Below the pieces are notes generated by a model that searched no databases, had not been told where the DNA came from, and was given only the letters and a program-made list of their open reading frames with translations. A stretch of 64,000 nt of DNA from positions 1 through 64,000 of the forward strand of contig CAJKKQ010000012.1 of the NCBI GenBank assembly GCA_905200545.1, written 5' to 3'. The first letter of the stretch is position 1. Each line of letters begins with the position of its first letter. Of this stretch, positions 52,632 through 59,977 are shown piece after piece. The translations under genes and the position numbers were made by a program. The stretch comes from an uncultured Oscillibacter sp. (GTDB lineage: Bacteria; Bacillota; Clostridia; Oscillospirales; Oscillospiraceae).

Positions 52632-53618
52632 TCAGGCAAGGCCCAGAGCCTTTTTGTTGATGCAGTTGTAGGGAATCTCACCCTTGCAGATATTGACGGC
52701 GGTCATCAGGGACTTGATGCGCAGATCCACATTGGCCTCGATGGAGAAGTAGGCGCAGTGAGAAGTGGCGGTCAGGTTGTCGTCCTTCAGGATGGGATGG
52801 TCGGCAGGCACCGGGTCCGGATCCCACACGTCAAGGCCGGCGGCGCCGATCTTTCCGGAAGCCAGATTCTCCGTGACAGCGTCCATATCGAAGATGGCGC
52901 CGCGGGCGGTGTTCACTAGGATCACGCCGTCCTTCATCTTCGCGATGCTCTCCTGGTTGATCAGGTGATAGGTCTCGTCGGTGAGGATCATATAAATACC
53001 GATCATATCGGCTCTGGCATACAGCTCATCCAGAGTGGCGACCCGCTCCATGCCCTTTTCAGCAAACACGGACTCGGGCAGATAGGGATCATAGGCGATC
53101 ATGTGCACACCCAGGCCGGACATCTGCTTGGCCACAGTCTGGCCGATGCGGCCGAAGCCGATAAAGCCCATGGTCAGGGTGGACAGGCGATGGCGGGGAC
53201 GGCCGCAGACCATGGAGCGGGTGGTCCACTTACCGGCCCGGATGGTGCGGTCATACAGGCAAATGTTCCGCAGGGAGGCCAGCAGCAGTGTGACGGAATG
53301 GAGCGCCACTTCCTCAACGCAGTAGTCCGGGATGTTGCACACCATGATACCGCGCTTGTTGGCGGCTTCCACATCGATGTTGTCATAACCGATGGAGGTC
53401 ACCACGATACCCTTGATGGAATCGGACAGGGCGTTGATCTTCTCCTCATCCAGGGGGAAGAACGTCACGATTGCCTCGTGATCCTTGGTGGCGGCAGTCA
53501 GATCCTCCAGGCTGCCGGGCTCCACCATATCATAGGCAACACCGTTCTCATCCAGCAGTTTGAACAGATCCCCGCAAAACATCTTGGCAATTTGTGCACC
53601 GTAGAACAACGTCTTCAT
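52632..53618 (-). CDS. D-isomer-specific 2-hydroxyacid dehydrogenase
   Basis: The 328-residue protein has the Rossmann motif GFIGFGRIGQTVA, the catalytic Arg in NTARGAIFD and the catalytic His in TSHCAYFS. The usual acid in DVFEPEP reads DVWDPDP, so the conserved Glu is replaced by Asp; this conservative change is known in some family members. It should interconvert a D-2-hydroxyacid and 2-oxoacid with NAD(H). As first gene of the operon, it would feed the 2-oxoacid oxidoreductase downstream if running in the oxidative direction. Confidence 0.9.
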   Translation of the reverse strand: MKTLFYGAQIAKMFCGDLFKLLDENGVAYDMVEPGSLEDLTAATKDHEAIVTFFPLDEEKINALSDSIKGIVVTSIGYDNIDVEAANKRGIMVCNIPDYCVEEVALHSVTLLLASLRNICLYDRTIRAGKWTTRSMVCGRPRHRLSTLTMGFIGFGRIGQTVAKQMSGLGVHMIAYDPYLPESVFAEKGMERVATLDELYARADMIGIYMILTDETYHLINQESIAKMKDGVILVNTARGAIFDMDAVTENLASGKIGAAGLDVWDPDPVPADHPILKDDNLTATSHCAYFSIEANVDLRIKSLMTAVNICKGEIPYNCINKKALGLA

Positions 53619-53640
53619 AAATAGTACCTCCTACTGTGTT

Positions 53641-53702
53641 ATTGACAGTTCTTATATTTCTTGTCAATGCGATTGACAAAACACGACGAAATAGGCCATA
53701 AT
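53641..53702. promoter_or_regulatory. Divergent promoters with a GntR-type operator
   Basis: The palindrome TTGTCAATGCGATTGACAA (53661-53679) and a further half-site ATTGACA (53641-53647) lie between the hydroxyacid operon and gntR. Minus strand: -35 TTGTCA, 17-nt spacer, -10 TATAAG. Plus strand: -35 TTGACA (53673-53678), 18-nt spacer, -10 CATAAT (53697-53702). The palindrome overlaps both, so one regulator could repress both directions. Confidence 0.6.
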
Positions 53703-53747
53703 AACATTGCTGTATTTTGGCGATTTACGCAAAAGATTGGTTGGTGA

Positions 53748-54419
53748 ATGACTTTGACCAGACAGGAACTCATTGACCGCGCCTATCGGGAAAACCCCTT
53801 TATCACAAACCAGGATCTGGTTTGTGAGGTCCTCACGCATGAGATCTTGATGCGCAAGCTCAAAAGCGGCGAAGGTCTCAGCCAGGGAAAACTCAGCGCA
53901 GACTTCAATCTCAGCCGCGGACCGGTAAAACAGGCGCTGGAGAAAATGGCGAAAGAGCATTACCTTCAGCGGGATTCCGCAGGTAGTTTTTATGTCAACA
54001 AACCCGACGTACATCTTTCGGCAGACGTCTTCTCTTTCAAGAAGCTGCTGGACCTGCTGGCTACCAACCAGGCAATCTATGCCATCACCCGGGACGGCAT
54101 GGAAGAACTCCACAAACAGCTGATGGAAATGAACGAAGCCTACCGCCGCAGAGACTTTGTGGCCTTCTGTCATTACGACATCCTGTTTCACCTGCTGGTG
54201 GCACAGGTGGCCGGCAACTTCATGGTGGTGGAAACGTATTCCCGCTACCGCAACCTCTTCCAGTTCATCAGCGTCAGCCTGGAAAGCGACATGGACGAGC
54301 GGGTCTTCCGCCGGCTTCTCTACCAGCATCAGAACATCTTCAACATTCTGAAAAACCGTAAGACGGAGTCGGTCCAGTCCGTGATCGACGCCCACTATGC
54401 CAGCTTGATCCTGATGTGA
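53748..54419 (+). CDS. GntR-family transcriptional regulator (FCD-like)
   Basis: The 223-residue regulator has a GntR winged helix (LVCEVLTHEILMRKLKSGEG ... LSQGKLSADFNLSRGPVKQALEKM) and an all-helical C-terminal ligand domain with His residues (FCHYDILFHLLVAQ) typical of FCD metal/carboxylate sensors. It is divergent from the hydroxyacid-hydrogenase operon across a palindromic operator, so it probably controls that operon in response to a hydroxy- or oxo-acid. It converges with the MFS gene. Confidence 0.9.
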   Translation: MTLTRQELIDRAYRENPFITNQDLVCEVLTHEILMRKLKSGEGLSQGKLSADFNLSRGPVKQALEKMAKEHYLQRDSAGSFYVNKPDVHLSADVFSFKKLLDLLATNQAIYAITRDGMEELHKQLMEMNEAYRRRDFVAFCHYDILFHLLVAQVAGNFMVVETYSRYRNLFQFISVSLESDMDERVFRRLLYQHQNIFNILKNRKTESVQSVIDAHYASLILM

Positions 54420-54428
54420 TCCAGTTGC

Positions 54429-54459
54429 CGGAGCAGGCGGCCTCAGGCCGTCTGCTCCG
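54429..54459. terminator. Bidirectional terminator between gntR and the MFS gene
   Basis: GGAGCAGGCGGCC pairs with the complementary stretch GGCCGTCTGCTCC around TCA, with one mismatch. It overlaps the end of the MFS coding region. No strong T-tract is present, so efficiency is uncertain. Confidence 0.5.
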
Positions 54460-55870
54460 CTTTGGTGTTGTAGATCTTGGGGATCATCATGCACACCACA
54501 ATACCAATCAAAACGCTGATCACCTGCACCATGGCCGTACCGTGGATGGCCTGCACGTTGGCAGAGATCGTATCCGCGCCAGCGGTAACCGCCTGGGCCA
54601 CCTTCTGGGAGAACATGGGCACGAAGATCGCAACGCCGAAGGGCGCGGACATATCGCGGAACATGTTGTAAGTACCGGAGCCCACACCCGCCAGCTGGGG
54701 GCTCAGTCCGGAGAGGGCGACTTTCATAAAGATCGTGGCGTTGCCGCCCAGACCAAGGCCGATCAGCATCAGGGACAGGCCAAAGACCAGCAGTCCTGTC
54801 TCACCGGTAAAGGTCATCTGGAGCGCGGCGCCCGCAGCAACGAACACTAGGGAACCGGCTGCGATGAGGCGGGGCTCCTTTTTGTCCGCCAAGGGACCGA
54901 TCACGATGGATCCGATGGACATGCCCACATACATCAGTGATGTGGCGATGCCGGAAAGCGTGGTATTGTTCTGGGTAGAGATCACAAAGATAATGGTGTT
55001 CGTCATGCAGGACTGCATCAATCCCTGGGTCAGGAACAGGGCGATCACAGGGAGGATGAACTGCTTGCGTAACATAAACTTGCTGCTGAGGATCGGGTTG
55101 GCTGCCCGCTTCTCAACCAGGACCAGGATCACCAGCGCAACCAGCGCCGCGCCCACGCAGATGAGCGTCTGCTTGGAGATCCAGCCATTGCTCTGGCCAA
55201 AGGTTGGAATGCAGAGGAACAGGGAGAAAAACAGCAGGCTGAACACCGAACCTACACCATCAAATCCCGCCAGGGATTTTTTGGGGCCGTTGGCATTTTT
55301 TACAGTAAACATGCACACCACGAAACCGATGACGCAGAAGGCCGTGCAAAGGTACAAAACTGCTCTCCAACCCACCTTGTCGATCATCAATCCGCCGGCA
55401 GTCGGTCCGAAAATGACCATTGCCGAGGCAATGAACATGTACAGGGCGAACCCCTGACCCGTTTTATTGGCTGGGAACTCCGTGAGGATGTATCCGATGA
55501 CCACCGGTGCGATGACCGCCGCTCCGGCGCCCAGGACGAACCGTGCCACCAGAACAAACGCAAATGCGCCGGACGGCGCAATGCCGATCATGAACTCTCC
55601 CACAGCCATCAGCGCCAGGCCGGTGAGAATGCCCACCCGGCGTCCCATCAGGTCGCCGAATTTTCCCATGATGGGAGCCATACCGGCGGCGCTGAGCGCA
55701 AACGCCAATGTGATCCAAGTGGTACCGGTGCCGCCCAGGCCCCAGGATGTGGCAATGGCAGACGGTGCGGCTGCGGTGAAACCTCCGCAGAGGCTCAGCA
55801 CAGCGGCCGCGATGGCAAAAGGTACAAATCCTCTTTTGTAGCCGCTCTTTTCAACAGGCAAACCATCCAT
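54443..55870 (-). CDS. Major facilitator superfamily transporter (DHA2-like)
   Basis: The 475-residue membrane protein has about 14 hydrophobic helices, the MFS loop motif GKFGDLMGRRVG between helices 2 and 3, and GPTAGGLMIDKVGWRAVL in the middle, which fits the 14-helix DHA2 branch. Family members are often drug exporters, but in this operon context uptake of a hydroxyacid or export of an organic acid is plausible. A clear ribosome-binding site is not adjacent to ATG 55870; an AAAGGAGGG lies about 30 nt upstream, so the real start may be an alternative codon upstream. Confidence 0.88.
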   Translation of the reverse strand: MDGLPVEKSGYKRGFVPFAIAAAVLSLCGGFTAAAPSAIATSWGLGGTGTTWITLAFALSAAGMAPIMGKFGDLMGRRVGILTGLALMAVGEFMIGIAPSGAFAFVLVARFVLGAGAAVIAPVVIGYILTEFPANKTGQGFALYMFIASAMVIFGPTAGGLMIDKVGWRAVLYLCTAFCVIGFVVCMFTVKNANGPKKSLAGFDGVGSVFSLLFFSLFLCIPTFGQSNGWISKQTLICVGAALVALVILVLVEKRAANPILSSKFMLRKQFILPVIALFLTQGLMQSCMTNTIIFVISTQNNTTLSGIATSLMYVGMSIGSIVIGPLADKKEPRLIAAGSLVFVAAGAALQMTFTGETGLLVFGLSLMLIGLGLGGNATIFMKVALSGLSPQLAGVGSGTYNMFRDMSAPFGVAIFVPMFSQKVAQAVTAGADTISANVQAIHGTAMVQVISVLIGIVVCMMIPKIYNTKAEQTA

Positions 55871-56494
55871 ATCACGCGCTGTCGGAATCCGGGATCCCGA
55901 CCCTCCTTTCCAAACACAAACTATTCTGCGGTGTTCTTACGGGGGCCTTCTGCAAGTTGGACGATCTCCTCCCCTCTTCGTTTCCCTGTGTGACTGTTTC
56001 TGCCATTATTATAGGATAGGCGGTATGTAAAATACAAAAAGTTGACCGAAAGCAACATTTGGGTCAATATTTCTTGCCCAAAATCATTTGGGTGGCTATC
56101 GATGGTTAACCATGTACATAAAACAGTCTATTTGCATATACTGAACAATATTTTAACAATTTTTGTTTGTGCGTTTTGCACAGTTTTGCTGTCGTCTCTT
56201 TTTTACGCAAGTCTCTCAGCAAATCAACCCCTCACTTCATCCGGTGGGTGCCACCCACCTTCTAGGGATCTTTACGGAGCAGGTCATATCGGGCAGAAAA
56301 AATGCACCGGGCAGGAAGCAAACCTTCCTATCCGGTGCTTTTGATTTCTCACACGCGCGCCCAGCGCAAGTGGAATCCGTGGGAGGGCCGCTGTGTGAAC
56401 TTCGGGCAACCGCAAGGGAACGCTATCGGGCCGAGCCAAGATCAGCTATTCCCCCCTGCACCTGAAAAGTGCAGCAGATGATGGCCAAGGTTCT
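55871..56494. other. Intergenic region upstream of the MFS gene
   Basis: No gene is supported. An AT-rich part (about 56,000-56,220) may contain the MFS promoter. A terminator-like hairpin is listed at 56304. Confidence 0.45.
56304..56342 (+). terminator. Terminator-like hairpin
   Basis: GCACCGGGCAGGAAG pairs, with two mismatches, with CTTCCTATCCGGTGC, followed by TTTTGATTT. It is nearly the same sequence as the terminator after integrase C (63824), so it is probably a relic of another backbone copy. Confidence 0.55.
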
Positions 56495-56890
56495 TCACAA
56501 TCTGATCATCCGATCCATTCTCCTTAAACCCGCGAGATCAAGTCCATTCCTTCCAGAGTTAAAAGCACAAAACACGCAGAAACGGACTCCCATGCGGGCC
56601 ATGTGCGTATAACGGAAGAAAAAATCAGATGAACCCAGGTCACCAGTACCACAGCCAGAACTCCCCAAAAAAGAGAGGACACCGCCGAAAGATACTCCTA
56701 GAAATTCCAAGCAGCCATGGAATAGTTTCAAAGCTTGATATGGAACCATTGCTCCAACATAGCGCCTGTCACATATTCCAGGACGAAGGCGCCGATCATG
56801 TCCACCCCAAAAACCGCAGCTGCATGATGCCGTACGGAATGGGTCATGAGCAAGATAAGCAGTACACCAAATCCAAGGTGCCTAAAGGAT
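56495..56890 (-). pseudogene. Remnant of a CmpB-type putative ABC transporter permease
   Basis: Reading the minus strand through stops gives pieces such as HAAAVFGVDMIGAFVLEYVT, GAMLEQWFHIKL, NYSMAAWNF and SLFWGVLAVVLVTWVH. These match the pattern of the ABC_trans_CmpB family (membrane protein, EYVTG and DYS motifs). At least three in-frame stops interrupt it, so it is not functional. It is a relic beside the right-hand module of element C. Confidence 0.5.
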
Positions 56891-56973
56891 AGTACATTTC
56901 TCCCACGCTGCTCTCGTCAGGTGTGAAGTCCACCTGAAAGTATGTACTCACAGACCGTCCCCTGCAGTGGACG

Positions 56974-57009
56974 GTGAGGAAGTGTATCAACAAGCCGAAG
57001 CATAACAAG
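56974..57009. repeat. Module-junction motif, copy 5
   Basis: Reads GTATCAACAAGCCGAAGCAT and continues with AACAAGC, after a short hairpin ACCGTCC/GGACGGT. It separates the metabolic cargo side of element C from the DUF6076 and mobility genes. Confidence 0.65.
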
Positions 57010-57207
57010 CAAAAACCTCTCAACAGGATCGATGATGAGCTCCAGAACGAAAATTAAATGATGCAAATCTTTTAAAAATCAGCCATTGATGCTGTCGGTT
57101 TCTGAGACAGCATCGGCGCTCAGGATTCCCGTGTTGAGGCGTTTGCCTGATCATGAGTGCGTTCTGGCCTCACCTTGTCGATAAAACTTAATTCATTTCT
57201 CAAACTG

Positions 57208-57245
57208 AGCAGCGCAGACTGCATGCAGTCTGCGCTGCTGTTTTT
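57208..57245 (+). terminator. Palindromic terminator-like hairpin
   Basis: AGCAGCGCAGACTGCA pairs with TGCAGTCTGCGCTGCT, followed by GTTTTT on the plus strand. A related sequence is at 34564-34600 in element A. It lies just after the end of the DUF6076 gene; on the minus strand it has no T-tract. Confidence 0.55.
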
Positions 57246-57251
57246 ATGTTG

Positions 57252-58211
57252 TCACGACTCCCGCAGCCAGGCAGCGTAGTCCTCCGGGGTCAGCTTCCCC
57301 GCTTCGCATTCCGCTTTTTTCTCCCTGGCACGTTCTCCCCACGCGTAGAGTTCCTCCGGCTCCAGCTTTCCTGCCTTCATCCGGGCAAAGCGCTTCTTGT
57401 ACTCTCTGCGGTAGTCCCTGAATAAGGTATCCTCGCTCTTCCGCTTCGTCCACAGGGCAATGGCGCCTACTTCCCGGCAGGTGCGGCCTTTCTCATCAAA
57501 GGGTCGGCTGCAATATTCAGTGTTGGTGCGGCCCGTCAGGGCAAAGTATCTCCCGCAGTTTTTGCACACCCGCATCTTCACTTCCCGCTTGATGCACTCC
57601 CGCAGGTGGTAGTCGATGAGATCATAGACCACCTCCGGCTCCAAGACCTCAGCAAACACTTCATCGTCAATAAGCTCAAAGCTGACCGGCTGCGCACAGA
57701 ACCGAAAGGCACGGTCTCCTGCTGCCTTGTAGTAGGAGACCATTTTCTGCTGGACCGTTTCCTCAGACTCCTGATCCGTGTCCAAAACATGTTGGATCAG
57801 CTCTAGGATCTGAGCCTGCATCTGCCGAAGCTTCTCCGGCAGATGATACAGATACGCCCGGGGAAGCACGTCCTCTGTATAGCTATTGAATAGCTTGGCA
57901 TGGGTAAGACGGCAATTCATATCCAGCCGAAACTGCTGGAAATAGATGTGGCGCGAAGCCAAGTCATCCAGCAGAGCAAGCGCGTTCTGGTGATGCTGAT
58001 CTTCTTTCGTCGCTGCCAGTTTCCAAAACTCATCATTCAGCTGTTGAATGATGGCCTCTATGGGATCCAGGTCCATATAGAGCAGCGACATCAAGCTTTC
58101 CGGGAACGGGACTGTCTCAGAAAACGCGACCGCTTCGCCAAGTGTCTGCTCGCTGTAAAGATAGTGCTCCTGCTCATGGGCGATATAGGTTTTGAATGTG
58201 TATCTCGTCAA
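57252..58211 (-). CDS. DUF6076-domain protein
   Basis: The 319-residue protein ends with a Cys-rich zinc-finger-like region, VCKNCGRYFALTGRTNTEYC and a further Cys, then a Lys/Glu-rich helical tail. This is the signature of DUF6076 proteins common on Clostridia mobile elements. It starts at TTG 58211, 8-9 nt after GAGGTG; there is no ATG at the right place. It is transcribed against the mobility genes. Function is not known, although the zinc ribbon suggests nucleic-acid binding. Confidence 0.8.
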   Translation of the reverse strand: MTRYTFKTYIAHEQEHYLYSEQTLGEAVAFSETVPFPESLMSLLYMDLDPIEAIIQQLNDEFWKLAATKEDQHHQNALALLDDLASRHIYFQQFRLDMNCRLTHAKLFNSYTEDVLPRAYLYHLPEKLRQMQAQILELIQHVLDTDQESEETVQQKMVSYYKAAGDRAFRFCAQPVSFELIDDEVFAEVLEPEVVYDLIDYHLRECIKREVKMRVCKNCGRYFALTGRTNTEYCSRPFDEKGRTCREVGAIALWTKRKSEDTLFRDYRREYKKRFARMKAGKLEPEELYAWGERAREKKAECEAGKLTPEDYAAWLRES

Positions 58212-58379
58212 AGCAATGCACCTCGCACTAGACTAATTTACAAACTGTTCATTAATTGGTCTTGACGCAAAGAGGGTGGTTTGTTACACTCAAGCCAGGC
58301 GACCAATAAATTTATATATCTAAAATTAAGTCTAGACTAGATGATTAGAAAAGTCAAGATTTTTATCTGGCCGCAATTG

Positions 58380-58667
58380 TACCTCGACAACTGCATACCC
58401 ACCACCAAAGTCGATACTCACCGGAAAAGTGCCGCCAGGACTTTGTCACAGGGTTCCCATCGAAGCCCAGCGTCAGCGTGTTCGATGGGAAGAGGAGCCG
58501 CAGCGGAATAAACGAGCTTTCGGACAAGTCCGGAAGCAAGTGCTATGAAGCTTGCGGCGACGAAGGAGCGCACCAAGGTAAAAGGAAACGCCGTGCGTGT
58601 CAAACAAGGCCGCAGGGCAGGAACAGGTATGGTGTGTGGCTCATGAATTTTTGTAAAGGAGGTGCGT
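58380..58667. other. GC-rich non-coding region upstream of the replication/mobility genes
   Basis: Frames exist on both strands but none has a convincing start site. From memory, a very similar nucleotide segment recurs in many Firmicutes integrative elements, where it is often annotated as a meaningless hypothetical protein. This recollection is unverified. Its conservation across frames, if confirmed, would favour a cis-acting DNA or RNA element. Confidence 0.35.
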
Positions 58668-58808
58668 GTGATCAGCGTAAAAGATCCGCAGCAAAAGGAA
58701 AGCCGCCGAAACTGCTGCAACAGTCCGGCGGCGCGCCGCGTTCCGAAAAACGCAGACTCCATCTGCAAACAGTCTAACAGAGAGACTTCCGGAACGCAAG
58801 ATTTTTGA
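58668..58808 (+). CDS. Very small protein, unrecognised
   Basis: A 46-codon frame starts at GTG 58668, directly after an excellent AAAGGAGGT site, and reads VISVKDPQQKESRRNCCNSP followed by AARRVPKNADS. It is Cys-, Arg- and Ser-rich and has no known domain. It ends 28 nt before the helix-turn-helix gene and may be its leader peptide. Only the ribosome-binding site supports it. Confidence 0.35.
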   Translation: MISVKDPQQKESRRNCCNSPAARRVPKNADSICKQSNRETSGTQDF

Positions 58809-58836
58809 TCTCTGAATTTTGAAAAGGAGGTTCCGC

Positions 58837-59217
58837 ATGCCGATTCTCGGTGAACGATTTTATCAAATGAGCAATGCCATCTTCTGCTATGATCTGAAAC
58901 CGATCCCGCTGGCGGTATATAGCTATCTGGTCTGCTGCGCCGGGCAGAAGGATCTGTGCTGGCCCAGCATCAAGACCATCGCACTGCACTGCAGCTGTTC
59001 CGAAAACGCTGCGAGGGATGCGGTCAAGCAATTAGTGGATGGCGGATTCATCCGCAAGGTGGCAACTAAGCAGATGCGCCGCGACGGAAGTTGGCGGCAG
59101 AGTAACAACCACTACTACATCCTGCCGCTACCTGCGCTTCCTACCGCAGGCCCTCGCGCAACCAGGAGTCCCGACGCAGGAAATGGTGGGGAAGGGTATC
59201 AACAAGACGAAGGATAA
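58837..59217 (+). CDS. Helix-turn-helix protein (replication-initiator-like), probably truncated
   Basis: The first ~95 residues contain a winged helix of the type found in mobile-element replication organisers (LAVYSYLVCCAGQKDLCWPS, IKTIALHCSCSENAARDAVK, QLVDGGFIRK). The remaining tail (ALPTAGPRATRSPDAGNGGE) looks like translated backbone DNA and ends inside a junction motif, so the original C-terminal part was lost. AAAGGAGG precedes ATG 58837. It may still bind DNA. Confidence 0.7.
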   Translation: MPILGERFYQMSNAIFCYDLKPIPLAVYSYLVCCAGQKDLCWPSIKTIALHCSCSENAARDAVKQLVDGGFIRKVATKQMRRDGSWRQSNNHYYILPLPALPTAGPRATRSPDAGNGGEGYQQDEG

Positions 59218-59220
59218 CAA
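59184..59220. repeat. Module-junction motif, copy 6
   Basis: Reads GGTATCAACAAGACGAAGGA and continues with TAACAAGG. It includes the stop codon of the truncated helix-turn-helix gene and begins the oriT-like region of element C. Confidence 0.7.
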
Positions 59221-59339
59221 GGAAAAGCCCGTGAACCCCCTGTGAGGCCCTGTGTGGAGCGGCTTGGGGCCCCAGCAGGGTCCTAGCCCCTCCCGGGGAT
59301 TTCGGACGGATTTGAGCCGGTTTTGAGGCTCTGCGGAGG

Positions 59340-59548
59340 ACGAAAGAAAAAGCTGGATAAAGGCCTGGGGTCACTGCCCCGGCTTTCACCCGGCACATCT
59401 GCCCGCAGTGCGGGCAGTTTCAAAGGGCCCCGGAGTTAGCAGAAATGGGGTCAAAAACGGCAGAGAAACAAAATTCTGCAGTCGTTATCCCGCAGCGCTT
59501 ACGCCCGCAAGAAAAAACCAGGGGTCAACCCGAAGAAAGGAGGCCTTT
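59340..59548 (+). other. Probable oriT region of element C
   Basis: Directly upstream of the mobC-like and relaxase genes. It contains GGACGAAAGAAAAAGC (beginning at 59337), the palindrome CTGCCCGCAGTGCGGGCAG (59399-59417), and a block reading TTATCCCGCAG...CTTACGCCC...AAGAAAAAA (59485-59520) where the nick site may lie. Location next to the relaxase gene is the main argument; the nick base is not known. Confidence 0.55.
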
Positions 59549-59977
59549 ATGAGCCAAAAAGAGAAATTTGCCCTCTACCTGACGCCGGAGATGAAAGCGC
59601 GGCTGGAGCGGCGTTATACGGAAGACGGCAGCCGCAGTCTCACCGGATTTATTGAGAACGCCATCAACTTCTATCTGGACTATCTCAGCGCCAACAACGC
59701 CGGCATGTTCCTGCCGTCCTCGGTGCAGTCCTATCTGGACGGCAGATTGGATCAACTGGAGAAGCGGGTGTCGTCGCTGCTCTTCAAACAAGCGGTAGAA
59801 CTGGATCAGGGTGTGAGCGTTCTCGCGGACTGCGTCCATCTGGACGAGGAGTATCTCCGGAAAAAACACGCGGAGAGTGTGGCTCGCGTGAAGAAGCTCA
59901 ACGGCCATCTGCGTCTGGAACAGATGGCAAAGCGCACACAGGAGCAGCGGGACGGTGATGATGAATGGCAAAACTGA
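59549..59977 (+). CDS. MobC-like relaxosome accessory protein
   Basis: The 142-residue protein has a ribbon-helix-helix-like N-terminus (KFALYLTPEMKARLERRYTE, DGSRSLTGFIENAINFYLDY) and a long charged helix. Such proteins help relaxases bind oriT. AAAGGAGG precedes ATG 59549; the longer frame from 59408 crosses the oriT palindrome and is rejected. It overlaps the relaxase gene by 13 nt. Confidence 0.82.
   Translation: MSQKEKFALYLTPEMKARLERRYTEDGSRSLTGFIENAINFYLDYLSANNAGMFLPSSVQSYLDGRLDQLEKRVSSLLFKQAVELDQGVSVLADCVHLDEEYLRKKHAESVARVKKLNGHLRLEQMAKRTQEQRDGDDEWQN

Noticed and set aside
56629..56892. 87-codon plus-strand frame
   Set aside because: It overlaps the decayed permease remnant on the other strand and has no domain or ribosome-binding site.
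58418..58768. 116-codon minus-strand frame over the HTH leader region
   Set aside because: No start signal and it opposes the likely transcript. A protein like this is often annotated in such elements but I see no evidence that it is made.
34827..59417. Repeated CTGCCCGCAGTGCGGGCAG units considered as CRISPR or REP-type repeats
   Set aside because: There is only one copy per element with no regular spacers. Each sits in the same backbone context, so they are part of the oriT-like region.
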